Notes: generated from the letters alone by a model not told the origin. 64,000 nucleotides of DNA from Neomelitea salexigens DSM 19753 (GCF_000422345.1 NZ_AULP01000002.1:124001-188000), one strand, 5' to 3'; counted from the first letter of the stretch, positions 46,436 through 55,594 are shown. Made by a program: numbers and translations.

Positions 46436-47467
46436 TTATTTCTTGCCCGGCTTTATAAACTGCCGAACTTGCACGCGAAAACCGTTTAACTGGGCCAGGT
46501 AAACTGACGGCCCCTCTTCCAAGCCGCAGGCCAACGCCCACTCGCTTAATTCTTCCTGCGCGATACCCAGCCACAAATCACCGCAGGCCTCTCTGGCCCA
46601 GTTTTGATCGTGAGGGCAGAGCTCAGCCAGGCAAAACACCCCGCCCGGACTCAACATGCGCTGTACGTCGTTAAAAATATCTGACGGTGACGGCACGTGG
46701 TGCAGCACCATATTGGCCACCACACAATCGGCTTCACCCTCCGGCAAATGCCGGCTGCGGCTGTCGCCCAGTACAAACTCTATGCCGTCGAGCCCTTTGT
46801 CAGCAGCGGCGGTGCGCGCTTTGTCCAGCATTGGCTCACTGTTATCAAGCGCGATCACTCTCGTGTAACGGCCGGCCAGCTCAGCCAGAAAATCGCCCTC
46901 TCCTGGCCCGATCTCGACCGCCAGGCGCCCTCCCTCGGGCTGACTGGCCCGCAACAGCTCGGCGCAACTTGGGCCGTATACGCTGTAGGCCACCATTTGC
47001 TCTTGCTGCTCGCCAAACTCACCGGCGTGTTCAGCAAAAAACGCTCGCGAGCGTTCCGCCCGTTCGGCGACCACTTTTTCTAGCTGCCGCTGCTGCCCCG
47101 CATCCAATACCAACTGCTCGGCAGCATTGAGCACCGCGGTGTGCAGCTCGGCCACACTGGCATGTTCGGCTTGCCAATTGCGGCGGTAAAACAGGCTATT
47201 GCCCTCGCGGCGACGAACAACCAAACCCGCAGCAGCGAGTATTTTTAAATGGTGACTCATGCCTGACTGGCGAACATCTAAAATCTGGCACAGCTCCTGA
47301 ACGCTGTAGGCATCGCAACTTAACACGCGCAGCACTTGCAGACGCAAGTTATCGGCTCCCGCCTTACAGAGCTGGAGGACCATTGCGCCGATAGCCGGCT
47401 CGTCCGGTGTTGCGGGGGGAGACTCAGGGGAATCTGCCGCCGCCACATTGCAAGAGTGTGCTTCCAT
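46436..47467 (-). CDS. ArsR-type regulator fused to a SAM methyltransferase domain (SahR-like)
   Basis: A 343-residue fusion: N-terminal ArsR winged helix (LRLQVLRVLSCDAYSVQELC, VRQSGMSHHLKILAAAGLVV) and a C-terminal class I methyltransferase domain (AVEIGPGEGDFLAEL, DCVVANMVLHHVPSP). Regulators of this kind beside metK/ahcY are described as SahR, sensing S-adenosylhomocysteine. The symbol is withheld because ligand and targets are inferred. A perfect palindrome lies 29 nt before its start, suggesting autoregulation of the whole cluster. Confidence 0.88.
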   Translation of the reverse strand: MEAHSCNVAAADSPESPPATPDEPAIGAMVLQLCKAGADNLRLQVLRVLSCDAYSVQELCQILDVRQSGMSHHLKILAAAGLVVRRREGNSLFYRRNWQAEHASVAELHTAVLNAAEQLVLDAGQQRQLEKVVAERAERSRAFFAEHAGEFGEQQEQMVAYSVYGPSCAELLRASQPEGGRLAVEIGPGEGDFLAELAGRYTRVIALDNSEPMLDKARTAAADKGLDGIEFVLGDSRSRHLPEGEADCVVANMVLHHVPSPSDIFNDVQRMLSPGGVFCLAELCPHDQNWAREACGDLWLGIAQEELSEWALACGLEEGPSVYLAQLNGFRVQVRQFIKPGKK

Positions 47468-47495
47468 GGCGACGCAGTGTAGCAGCCTTAAGGCC

Positions 47496-47517
47496 TATAT
47501 CAAAATATTTTGATATA
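47496..47517. promoter_or_regulatory. 22-bp palindromic operator of the SAM-cycle cluster
   Basis: TATATCAAAAT is followed directly by its reverse complement ATTTTGATATA, a perfect 22-bp palindrome between the desaturase stop and the regulator start. Its symmetry and place suit a dimeric ArsR-type regulator. Confidence 0.72.
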
Positions 47518-47533
47518 GATTTCCATTTGGTAA

Positions 47534-48634
47534 TTATTGCACCAGCGGCCGCGGCATTGGCGCCGCAGAGGGGAAGGAATGCCGCAGGATTCGCCACACT
47601 ACTTGACCAAACTGTCGCGGCAGCGAGCCGGTGTTGTAGTGCTGATCATATTTCTGACAAATCGCCCGCAGCTCTACCGACATCTCTGCGTAACGGTGGG
47701 CCGGAACCGTAGGGAACATGTGGTGCTCAATTTGATGACTCAAATTGCCCGACAGAATATGAAACAGCTTACCACCGCCGAGATTTGACGAGCCGCGCAA
47801 TTGTCGCAAGTACCACTGTCCGCGAGTTTCATTATCCAACACCGAACGCTCGAAAACCTCAGCATCGGCGGTAAAGTGGCCGCAAAAAATGATCATAAAT
47901 GTCCAGAGGTTACGGATCAGGTTGGCAACCAAGTTGCCGCTGAATACCGTTAGGAAAAACGGCCCGGCGAGCAGCGGAAAAAACACATAGTCTTTAAGTA
48001 GTTGGCGCCGGGTCTTCTTCCACAGCGGTCGCAGCTCATCCTTTAATTGCGGCCAGGACTTTCGCCCCTTGGCGACCTTACCCAGCTGCAGCTCCTGAAT
48101 TGCCACGCCCCACTGAAACAACAGCGCCAGCAATACCGCGAATACCGACTGAAACAGGTAGGAAAAATGCCAACGCTGCTCAGGGAAGAGCCGCAACAGC
48201 CCGTAGCCCACGTCATCATCAAGCCCCTTGATGTTGGTGTAACTGTGATGCTTGTAATTGTGGCTCTCGCGCCAGTTGTCTGACGTACCGACGATATCCC
48301 ATTCATACGTCGCGCCGCGCAGTGCAGGATCGTTCATGAAGTCGTATTGGCCGTGCATTACATTGTGGCCAATTTCCATGTTCTCCAGAATTTTTGCCAC
48401 ACCTAGCAATACCGTGCCCAGTACCCATGCAGGAGGGAAAACACCAATAAACAGCAGCCCTCGCCCCACGACCTCCATGTATTGCTGCACGCGAATCAAA
48501 CGGCGAATGTAGCGGGCATCGCGCGCCCCCACATCGGCGATCGCTCGCTTTTGCAATGCGTCGACGTCCTCGCCAAACGCGGTTAATTCCTCTGGGCCCA
48601 GCGCCCTACTTTTACCCTGACTCACAACGCTCAC
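47534..48634 (-). CDS. desB: acyl-CoA/acyl desaturase (DesB type)
   Basis: A 366-residue membrane fatty-acid desaturase with the three His boxes GHNVMHGQ, ESHNYKHHSYTN and HQIEHHMFP, and hydrophobic helices between them. It introduces a double bond into saturated acyl chains using O2 and electrons from the adjacent reductase, whose stop it abuts. Order and divergence from a TetR match Pseudomonas desCB-desT. Confidence 0.9.
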   Translation of the reverse strand: MSVVSQGKSRALGPEELTAFGEDVDALQKRAIADVGARDARYIRRLIRVQQYMEVVGRGLLFIGVFPPAWVLGTVLLGVAKILENMEIGHNVMHGQYDFMNDPALRGATYEWDIVGTSDNWRESHNYKHHSYTNIKGLDDDVGYGLLRLFPEQRWHFSYLFQSVFAVLLALLFQWGVAIQELQLGKVAKGRKSWPQLKDELRPLWKKTRRQLLKDYVFFPLLAGPFFLTVFSGNLVANLIRNLWTFMIIFCGHFTADAEVFERSVLDNETRGQWYLRQLRGSSNLGGGKLFHILSGNLSHQIEHHMFPTVPAHRYAEMSVELRAICQKYDQHYNTGSLPRQFGQVVWRILRHSFPSAAPMPRPLVQ

Positions 48635-49747
48635 CTATATGTCCAATTCGATATTGCTGTTTGCGCGGCTTACGCACAGGCGCACAGAACCGGCCCCGCG
48701 AAGCTGCTCACCGTTTAACTGATTTTGACTTTCCCCACTGCGCTGGCCGCAGCTGCAACTGTTGCAAATACCCATGCGGCAACCATGGGGAGGTCGGTGC
48801 CCCGCGTCTTCTAGCGCGTCAAGCAGCGACTGCTGAGAAGAAACCGTGATCGTTTGTCCGCTGCGAGTTAACGAGACCTCAAAGAAACGCTCCTCTGCCA
48901 CATCCCCGCCAAGCCGCTGCGGCGGACTAAATGCCTCGGCATAGAAACCACCCACCACGCCAGAAAACAGCTCGCGAGCAGCTCCCACAAACGCGCTGCC
49001 GCCGCAGGCAAATACACTGCCATTTGGATACCGCTCACATAGCTGCGCCGCCAGCTCCGTGCTCAAGCGCCCAGTCGAATACAGCGATGAGGAGGCGTCG
49101 GCGTTGCAGAACCGCTTCACGGAAAACTGAGGGTGCGCCTGACAGAGCGCATCCAGCTCCTCGGTAAAGCAGAAACGATCGACCTGCTTCTCCCAGTACA
49201 ACAGCTCACCCCGAAGTGCCTCTCCTCGCCTTGCCTGCTCGGCAATCAGGTTATAGATCGCCGTAATACCGCTACCCGCCGCGAGAAATACCTGCGCGCG
49301 CGCCTCTGCCAAGCCTTCCGAGAGCCCACCATAGGGCTGGCTTAGCTCAAGCACATCGCCCACCTGCAAGTGATCGTGTATGTGGTTGCTGACAAGCCCC
49401 CCCGGCTCACGACGCACCGAGATGCTGACACAACCACCCTCGGCGGGGCGCGACAGACTGTAACTACGGGTACAGAGGCGACCGCCAATCTCTACAGACA
49501 CATTTACATGCTGGCCCGCCACTGCTGATTGAAAATTCCGGTTAGGGCGCAGCCCTATACTCAACGTCTCTGCCCCCTCCATATGCAGGCTCTGTACGCG
49601 GGCAAATACCCGCCGCCACGCCGTAATGCTGCCGAACTCGCGAGCCCAAAAATCAAATTGCGACTCGCTTATCAGCGCTCCCAGCATTCCCGCCACACGC
49701 GGCATGCGCTCAGGAAAACCATTCGAAGAAGAAAACACACTCGCCAT
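48635..49747 (-). CDS. desC: ferredoxin-NAD(P)H reductase partner of the desaturase (DesC type)
   Basis: A 370-residue reductase: FAD domain with RSYSLSRPAEGGC, NAD domain with AAGSGITAIYNLI and a C-terminal [2Fe-2S] domain with HGCRMGICNSCSCGQ and a distal Cys. It passes electrons from NAD(P)H to the desaturase di-iron site. First gene of the operon; its promoter carries the 24-bp repeat array. Confidence 0.9.
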   Translation of the reverse strand: MASVFSSSNGFPERMPRVAGMLGALISESQFDFWAREFGSITAWRRVFARVQSLHMEGAETLSIGLRPNRNFQSAVAGQHVNVSVEIGGRLCTRSYSLSRPAEGGCVSISVRREPGGLVSNHIHDHLQVGDVLELSQPYGGLSEGLAEARAQVFLAAGSGITAIYNLIAEQARRGEALRGELLYWEKQVDRFCFTEELDALCQAHPQFSVKRFCNADASSSLYSTGRLSTELAAQLCERYPNGSVFACGGSAFVGAARELFSGVVGGFYAEAFSPPQRLGGDVAEERFFEVSLTRSGQTITVSSQQSLLDALEDAGHRPPHGCRMGICNSCSCGQRSGESQNQLNGEQLRGAGSVRLCVSRANSNIELDI

Positions 49748-49779
49748 TGTTTACATCCAGTGGTGAATTTTCGACCAAT

Positions 49780-49851
49780 ATACACGTGTATTTATATGTG
49801 TCAATACACTTGTATATTCATGTGTATATTTACTTGTATATACGAACGTCA
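49780..49851. repeat. three 24-bp-phased operator-like direct repeats
   Basis: ATACACGTGTAT (49780), ATACACTTGTAT (49804) and ATTTACTTGTAT (49828) start exactly 24 bp apart. The first is a perfect 12-bp palindrome and the others are near copies. Related GTGT/ACAC half-sites (TATGTGT, CATGTGT) lie between them. The array fills the region between the divergent desC and desT genes and is a good candidate for DesT binding sites. Confidence 0.7.
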
Positions 49852-49911
49852 AACAACGCACTAGAATGAGCGCTTCAGGCCAGCAGGGCCAAACGCGAAC
49901 ACGGCAGAGAC

Positions 49912-50562
49912 ATGGGAATCAGAACACGACGCAAGAACAAGCAGGAAGCCGAGACCAGCAGTCGCCGGACTCAGGTTACCGCGCAAGATTTAATGGACGC
50001 CGCCGTGCGGCTGCTGGGCACTCACCGCAGTGTTTCCACGCTGAGTCTTCGGGAAATTGCTCGAGAGGCCGGGATCGCCCCCAATAGTTTTTACCGCCAC
50101 TTTCGCGATGTTGATGAGCTGACTGTTGCGCTTATCGATCAGGCGGGGCGCGCCCTGCGCGGCATTATCCGCGAAGCGCGACAGCGGCTTTCCATGGAGC
50201 GCAGTGCAATTCGCACGTCGGTCGAGGCGTTTATGGACCAGCTCGACGCCGATGAAAAATACTTGCAGGTGCTGCTGCGCGAGATGTCCACGGGCTCGGA
50301 CGCCTTCCGCAAAGCCGTCGAACGGGAACTCACCTATTTTGAGGACGAGTTGCGCGACGAGCTGGAGCGTATGGAGAAACTCACTGGCCACGCTACCTTT
50401 GAACCTGCGCTCACCGCGAAGGCCATCACCCGCCTGGTTGTCGCCATGGGCGCCAGCGCCGCCAGTCAGTCAGTTGACCAGCGCGCCGAACTCATCGACC
50501 AAACGGTGGTTATGATTCGCATGATTATGGTCGGTTCACAAGCGATGGCAAAGAAAGCCTAG
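49912..50562 (+). CDS. desT: TetR-family repressor DesT/FabR type
   Basis: A 216-residue TetR regulator with HTH LSLREIAREAGIAPNSFYRH followed by FRDVDEL, and helical C-terminus LLREMSTGSDAFR. The sequence pattern and divergence from desC-desB match DesT, which senses the balance of saturated and unsaturated acyl-CoA. It should control desCB and perhaps itself through the repeat array in between. Confidence 0.85.
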   Translation: MGIRTRRKNKQEAETSSRRTQVTAQDLMDAAVRLLGTHRSVSTLSLREIAREAGIAPNSFYRHFRDVDELTVALIDQAGRALRGIIREARQRLSMERSAIRTSVEAFMDQLDADEKYLQVLLREMSTGSDAFRKAVERELTYFEDELRDELERMEKLTGHATFEPALTAKAITRLVVAMGASAASQSVDQRAELIDQTVVMIRMIMVGSQAMAKKA

Positions 50563-50591
50563 GACGCCCCGACAGCCCCCAAGCCAATACA

Positions 50592-50617
50592 AAAAAGGAG
50601 CCTTTCGGCTCCTTTTT
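50592..50617. terminator. bidirectional terminator between desT and the P450 gene
   Basis: GGAGCC, loop TTTC, GGCTCC, flanked by five A before and five T after, so it can end transcription from both convergent genes. It lies 8 nt before the P450 stop. Confidence 0.88.
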
Positions 50618-50625
50618 CATTCTTG

Positions 50626-51990
50626 CTACTTGCCAATTGGCGTCAGCACAATCGGCAGATCATCAACCGGCTTCGGCAGAGGCACGGTTTGCATCTTGTC
50701 GCTGAAATTATCTGCCAGACGGAACTCATACCGGCGCAGGAACTGGTGCAGGAAGTTCTTCACCTGCATCAGCGCAAAATGCATGCCGATGCACTTGTGG
50801 CCACCACCGCCAAAGCCCACAAAGCTGAAGCTGTGACGCTTGTGCTCATTGCGCGGCTCCAGCCAACGGTCAATATCAAACTTCAACGGCGCATCCCAGT
50901 ATTCACTCATGCGGTGGGTGTGCTGCGGTGCGATGAACAAAATCGTATTGGCAGGAATTTTGAAACCGCCCAGCTCACAGTCATTAATAGTACGACGCTG
51001 CATCATCATCACCGAGGGGTGTAAGCGCAATGCCTCTTTAGTCGCCGCTTCCGCCAGAGGCATTTTCTCTAAGTCTTCGTATTCCAAGAAGTCCTTATCT
51101 ATAGACTGCGCCTCTTCGCGCAAGCGTTGCTGCAGTTCTGGCATTTGACCCAAGTGGAACAACAGGTGACTGAGTGCACTGGTAGTCGTGTCGTGGGCGG
51201 CAAAGAGCAAGAAGCTCATATGCGCGATGATATCCTCGTCAGAGAAATACTCGCCCTCTTCGGTTTTTTCCTTGGTGAAGAAGGTGAAGGTATCAATACC
51301 ATTGCCCGCGCGACGCTCTGCAATCAACTTACCAAAGAATTCTTTAATGAAACGCTCAGACTTCTTACCTTTAGCGTATTTAGTGCCAGGAATTTCTTTG
51401 GTGACAATTCCCATCAACCCTTCGGCAATGTTCAAGAAGGCGGTATTCAGCTCATCCGCGCGCGAGTCGTTTTTATCCAAACCGACAAAAATTTCTGCAG
51501 CAACATCCAGCAAGGTTTGCTTAATGGCCGGGAAGAACAACATTTCCTTGTTCTTACCCCAGGACTCCACCGCCTCGCCAATCATCGGCCCCATTGTGCC
51601 GATATAGCCTTTCATCGCGTCGTTTTTGAAGGCTGTTTGCATCATACGACGCTGAAAACGGTGCTCTTCGTGGTCGCGCAGCAACAGCGCACCCTTATAG
51701 AAGCGCCCGAGTGAGCCCATGTAACCCATCTCGGCAGAGAAATTTTTATCGCGATCCAGGTAAACCTCTTTATAGAGGTCGGGGCCAACCAGCAGCACGC
51801 CTTTAAAGCCCGCCAGTCCGAAGCGAGAAACTGGCCCGAACTCCTTGTATTGTTTATCGATCGTGCCGTAGAGGTCTTTCACCAGTGGAAAGGTGTGACC
51901 AATAACCGGCCACCCAAACGAGCCGGGAATGTGATCCAACTTGTCGTTATTGGGAGCGAGTTTGTAATCCGTATTGACTGCTGTGGCCAT
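50626..51990 (-). CDS. cytochrome P450
   Basis: A 454-residue P450: I-helix FLLFAAHDTTTSAL (oxygen activation), KEALRLHP (ExxR), and the heme loop FVGFGGGGHKCIGMHFALMQ with the Cys ligand. The heme loop and I helix place it nearer the CYP51/CYP120/CYP26 side than the usual bacterial camphor type, so a sterol, terpenoid or retinoid-like substrate is possible but unproven. ATG 51990 follows GGAGGGC; the longer frame upstream is not P450-like. Confidence 0.92.
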   Translation of the reverse strand: MATAVNTDYKLAPNNDKLDHIPGSFGWPVIGHTFPLVKDLYGTIDKQYKEFGPVSRFGLAGFKGVLLVGPDLYKEVYLDRDKNFSAEMGYMGSLGRFYKGALLLRDHEEHRFQRRMMQTAFKNDAMKGYIGTMGPMIGEAVESWGKNKEMLFFPAIKQTLLDVAAEIFVGLDKNDSRADELNTAFLNIAEGLMGIVTKEIPGTKYAKGKKSERFIKEFFGKLIAERRAGNGIDTFTFFTKEKTEEGEYFSDEDIIAHMSFLLFAAHDTTTSALSHLLFHLGQMPELQQRLREEAQSIDKDFLEYEDLEKMPLAEAATKEALRLHPSVMMMQRRTINDCELGGFKIPANTILFIAPQHTHRMSEYWDAPLKFDIDRWLEPRNEHKRHSFSFVGFGGGGHKCIGMHFALMQVKNFLHQFLRRYEFRLADNFSDKMQTVPLPKPVDDLPIVLTPIGK

Positions 51991-52059
51991 GCTTCTGCCC
52001 TCCGAAGGGGGTCCGTGTAGTGAATTATTTTGGAAGTCATCATAGAAGCCAGCTCGATA

Positions 52060-52079
52060 CATATCAAGCGTTCGATATG
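52060..52079. promoter_or_regulatory. candidate operator between the P450 and TetR genes
   Basis: CATATC and GATATG, an inverted repeat with an 8-nt spacer having partial central symmetry, 69 nt before both starts. It suits a TetR dimer controlling the divergent pair. Confidence 0.5.
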
Positions 52080-52148
52080 AAATATTCGTCATCTTCAGGT
52101 ATAGTTCCGCCCAGAAACAATTGAGCACACTCAGAGGTACGCCCCACA

Positions 52149-52769
52149 GTGAGGAAAGTAGACCACGACAGCCGCCGCGAGGAAGTCGCCGAAGCGGCCG
52201 CGAGACTCATTGCCAGCAAGGGGCTCGAGGCGCTCACTACCCGCGCGCTAGCAAAATCACTGGGGTGCTCCATCGGCGTGCTTTCACACTACTTCAGCAG
52301 CAAAGAAGAAATTGTGATTGCGGCGTTTCGCTGGGCAGACCAGCGCATTGACCTGCGTATGCAAGAGGCCAGTACCCAGCAGGACAACCTGAGCCTGGAT
52401 CAGTTTTTCCCCATCATCAAAGCGGGCCTCCCCCTCGACGAGGAGTCCGACCTCGAGTGGCGAGTGCGCTTAAATTTGCACACCTTCGCCCTGACCCACA
52501 AAGATAGCCTGCAGGCCGAGTTGGAAAAGAACACACAGAACCGCGAATTAATGCGCGGCATGATTACCTCGCTGCAAGCGCAGGGTGAATTGCGTGACGA
52601 TGTCAGCGCAGAAGACATCACCAATATCGCCTTTGACCTGGTGATCGGCATGGCCAAGAACCTAGTGATGAGGCCCTTCAACGAACGGGAAGAGCGATCG
52701 GCCTATCTGTTTAGAATGATTGAACAGCTGCGCCCGGAGAAACGCCGCCCGGACGCAGCCAGCGCTTAA
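52149..52769 (+). CDS. TetR-family transcriptional regulator (BetI-like)
   Basis: A 206-residue TetR regulator: LTTRALAKSLGCSIGVLSHY followed by FSSKEEI is the HTH, and the C-terminal half resembles the BetI-like ligand domain. The GTG start 52149 has AGAGG 10 nt upstream. Divergent from the P450 with a candidate operator in between. Its stop overlaps the convergent luciferase-like gene by 4 nt. Confidence 0.88.
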   Translation: MRKVDHDSRREEVAEAAARLIASKGLEALTTRALAKSLGCSIGVLSHYFSSKEEIVIAAFRWADQRIDLRMQEASTQQDNLSLDQFFPIIKAGLPLDEESDLEWRVRLNLHTFALTHKDSLQAELEKNTQNRELMRGMITSLQAQGELRDDVSAEDITNIAFDLVIGMAKNLVMRPFNEREERSAYLFRMIEQLRPEKRRPDAASA

Positions 52770-53644
52770 GCGCGGCTTTTCTCGATAACCTCGGCCGCGT
52801 ACCACTGCAGCATTGCCACTTTCTCTTCGACCGTTTTGTCGTCAGGCTCAGAGGCATAGACATCGCGGAAGGCAACCAACACCTCGTCAACGCCAATATC
52901 TTCCAAGCGTTTAATGCCATCCGCGCTGTAGGCCTCAGCGGTCATGGCTTGAAATTCGAAGGGCAAGTGATCGCGCCCATACTCAACGCGGAATTCATTG
53001 ATTTGATCGATCATCGCCTTGATCGAGTCTAAATCACCCCCGGCCGCAATCCAGCCATCACCCAGGCGAGCCGCGCGGCGCAGTGCAGGCTTAGAGTGAC
53101 CACCGACAAGAATCGGGGGGCGCTCGCTCGGCACGGGGCACAGCTTAATTTCCGGCAGATCGAAGATTTCCCCCTGATAACCGAAGTACTCGCCGCTCAT
53201 CAGGCCATTGATGATCTCAATCATCTCGTCCATGCGCTTACCGCGACGCTCCCAGGGGACATTGGTGACTTCGAAGTCTTCGGCCCATGGACTAATACCC
53301 ACACCGTAACCAAAGCGGTTACCGCTAAGAATAGCCAAGGTCGACAACGACTTGGCGATCAGCGCTGGCTCGTGAACAGCCAATTTGTGCACTGAGGTTG
53401 TGAAGCGAATATTTTCGGTTTTCGCCGCCAGGTGAGCCGCTAGTAGAAAGGGTTCCATAAAGGGAACACCATCGAGGAACTCTCGGCTACCGTCGTTGTT
53501 ATAGGGGTACTTAGAGCTCGCTTCTTTGGGGTAGCAAATACTGTCAGGCATGGTGATGGTGTCGAAACCCAGCTTCTCCGCTTCAATACTCAGCGGCACA
53601 TACTGTTCAACCGGACACATACTGTGGTGGTAGGCAAACTTCAT
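52766..53644 (-). CDS. LLM-class flavin-dependent oxidoreductase
   Basis: A 292-residue luciferase-like TIM-barrel protein: LSIEAEKLGFDTITMPDS, FGYGVGISPWAEDFEV, RPPILVGGHSKPALRRAARL and GDGWIAAG. Members are F420- or FMN-dependent oxidoreductases; which one is not decided by motif. It lies among a P450 and TetR regulators, suggesting oxidative catabolism of a hydrophobic substrate. Confidence 0.9.
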   Translation of the reverse strand: MKFAYHHSMCPVEQYVPLSIEAEKLGFDTITMPDSICYPKEASSKYPYNNDGSREFLDGVPFMEPFLLAAHLAAKTENIRFTTSVHKLAVHEPALIAKSLSTLAILSGNRFGYGVGISPWAEDFEVTNVPWERRGKRMDEMIEIINGLMSGEYFGYQGEIFDLPEIKLCPVPSERPPILVGGHSKPALRRAARLGDGWIAAGGDLDSIKAMIDQINEFRVEYGRDHLPFEFQAMTAEAYSADGIKRLEDIGVDEVLVAFRDVYASEPDDKTVEEKVAMLQWYAAEVIEKSRA

Positions 53645-53894
53645 GGTGGCATCCTTCTTTGCTTATTGTTCCCCGCCGATGCGGTATCGATCTTCACTAT
53701 AGTGTGGCGAGTTCGCCGCCTATAACCTCCGAACGGACGAGTTTACGTATCGGTATGGCGACTGGAGGCAGACAAGCTGAGGATAGTTGCTGGCGGTATA
53801 AGCTCGCAAACCGCTGCCGCCAGGCCATCGCCCACGAAACAAACGCGGTTTTTTGCTAAGCTAAGGCGCTATACCACCGCCGCATGCAAGGAAT

Positions 53895-54614
53895 ATGACA
53901 CTGACCGCCGTTAAAGACACCCGAAGCCACCGCACACGTGACAGCCTTATTCGCGCGGCCGAAAGGCTCTTTGCCGAACAGGGTGTCGATGGCGTCTCTA
54001 TCAATACCATTACCCGCGCTGCAGGCCAAGCCAACCGCAATGCGGTGCAATACCATTTTGGCAATAAAAATGGCCTGCTACAGGCGATTTTCGACAAGCA
54101 CGGCCCCGCACTTGCCGAGCGCCGCGCCGAATTAGCAGACCAAATGCTGGCTGACGGTGTTGCCACACCTCAACTGGTCGCCACCGCCATTGTTCAACCG
54201 CTGATCGAGAAGCTGGACGACAGCGACGGCGGCGAAGCCTATATCCACATCAGCGCCGAACTGATTGCCACCAATACCCTGGGCTACGACCTGGCAGATA
54301 AGCATTCCCTGCAGCTGGCGCGGGAAACCAAAATCGCAAAGCTGGCAGCACAGGAACTAACCGAGCTTCCCCCTGAAATTGCCCAGCAGCGCATTTTATT
54401 GATGAACGTACTCGGCTTTCACGGCGTTTCCGACCATGCGCGGGTGCGTAAAAACACGGGCTTTAACCCATTGATCCGCGACACTGACTTCATGGCCAGC
54501 AACCTTATTGACAGTATGGCGGCGATCTTGGAAGCGCCACCGTCGCAGCACAGCCTGGACATTTTGGCCAAGCGGCGACAAACCATTCAGCACGGCGACC
54601 CGTCATGCGCCTAA
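53895..54614 (+). CDS. TetR-family transcriptional regulator
   Basis: A 239-residue TetR regulator with HTH VSINTITRAAGQANRNAVQY followed by HFGNKNGLL. It is divergent from the LLM gene across 250 bp, in which I see only weak inverted repeats (for example CTGGCGG/CCGCCAG at 53790-53823). Its end overlaps the RNase Z gene by 10 nt, so the two are probably co-translated. Confidence 0.9.
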   Translation: MTLTAVKDTRSHRTRDSLIRAAERLFAEQGVDGVSINTITRAAGQANRNAVQYHFGNKNGLLQAIFDKHGPALAERRAELADQMLADGVATPQLVATAIVQPLIEKLDDSDGGEAYIHISAELIATNTLGYDLADKHSLQLARETKIAKLAAQELTELPPEIAQQRILLMNVLGFHGVSDHARVRKNTGFNPLIRDTDFMASNLIDSMAAILEAPPSQHSLDILAKRRQTIQHGDPSCA

Positions 54615-55594
54615 CCTTTCTCGGCACCAGTGCCGGCACCCCCACACGGCACCGCAATGTCACCGGCCTGGCGCTGGCCATCGACGACGCCCGCGATTGG
54701 TACTTGTTCGACTGCGGCGAGGGCACTCAGCACCAAATACAGCACACGCGATACAGCAGCGCCAAATTGCGTGCCATTTTCATCACCCACGTGCACGGCG
54801 ACCACTGTTACGGACTCCCCGGCCTGATCGCCAGTGCCAACATGAGTGGCCGCAAAGCACCCTTAACGATTTGTGCGCCCGACGGTATCGAACAGTTTAT
54901 TCGCGCCACCTTCCTGCACACCGACATACGGGAGCTGCGCTTCCCCCTGGAGTTTGTGCGTAGCGATGCGCCGGACTTCCATTTTGACGATGGCCATCTG
55001 CGGGTCAGCGCTCACGCGCTGTCTCACCGCGTACCCTGCTTTGCCTACCGCGCCGAGGAAGTCCCACCCCGCCACCTGATTGAAGAAACGTTAGACGCCA
55101 AGGGAATTCCCAGAGGCCCGCTGTGGAACCGACTGCAAAAAGGGGAAAACATCGTCTTGGATGACGGCCGAGCCGTCCTCGCCGACGACGTTAGCCAAGC
55201 GGCTTGGTCACCACGCAGCGTTATTGTCGGCGGTGACAACGACCAACCCGCCCTGCTACACGACGCCATGTGCAACAGCGATGCCATGATCCACGAGGCA
55301 ACGTTTACCGAGGACGTTCTGGCCCGAGTAGGACCGCAATACATGCACAGCACGGCAGCCATGGTCGCCAAAGCCGCCGAGCGCAGCGAACTGCCGCACC
55401 TGCTGCTAACGCATTTCAGTCAGCGCTATCGCCTCAAGGGCGGGGAAAGCGTTGAACACAGCATCGACGACCTGCGCAAAGAAGCGCGCCAGCACTACAG
55501 CGGCACATTGATCATGGCCGAAGACCTGGAGTGCTATCAGTTAGAAAAAAACCGCGAGATAACGCCGCTTTCAACCGACCTAAAAAGGCCCTAG
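54605..55594 (+). CDS. rnz: ribonuclease Z (metallo-beta-lactamase family)
   Basis: A 329-residue metallo-beta-lactamase-fold protein with FLGTSAGTPTRHRNVTGLAL, the zinc motif ITHVHGDHCYGLPGL and LLLTHFSQRY, all RNase Z-like. It trims tRNA 3' ends. The start MRLTFLGTSAG is the family start and lies inside the 3' end of the TetR gene. Confidence 0.93.
   Translation: MRLTFLGTSAGTPTRHRNVTGLALAIDDARDWYLFDCGEGTQHQIQHTRYSSAKLRAIFITHVHGDHCYGLPGLIASANMSGRKAPLTICAPDGIEQFIRATFLHTDIRELRFPLEFVRSDAPDFHFDDGHLRVSAHALSHRVPCFAYRAEEVPPRHLIEETLDAKGIPRGPLWNRLQKGENIVLDDGRAVLADDVSQAAWSPRSVIVGGDNDQPALLHDAMCNSDAMIHEATFTEDVLARVGPQYMHSTAAMVAKAAERSELPHLLLTHFSQRYRLKGGESVEHSIDDLRKEARQHYSGTLIMAEDLECYQLEKNREITPLSTDLKRP

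Noticed and set aside
53645-53894. Operator between the LLM gene and its divergent TetR
   Set aside because: Only weak, widely spaced inverted repeats (CTGGCGG/CCGCCAG) are seen, not good enough to call.
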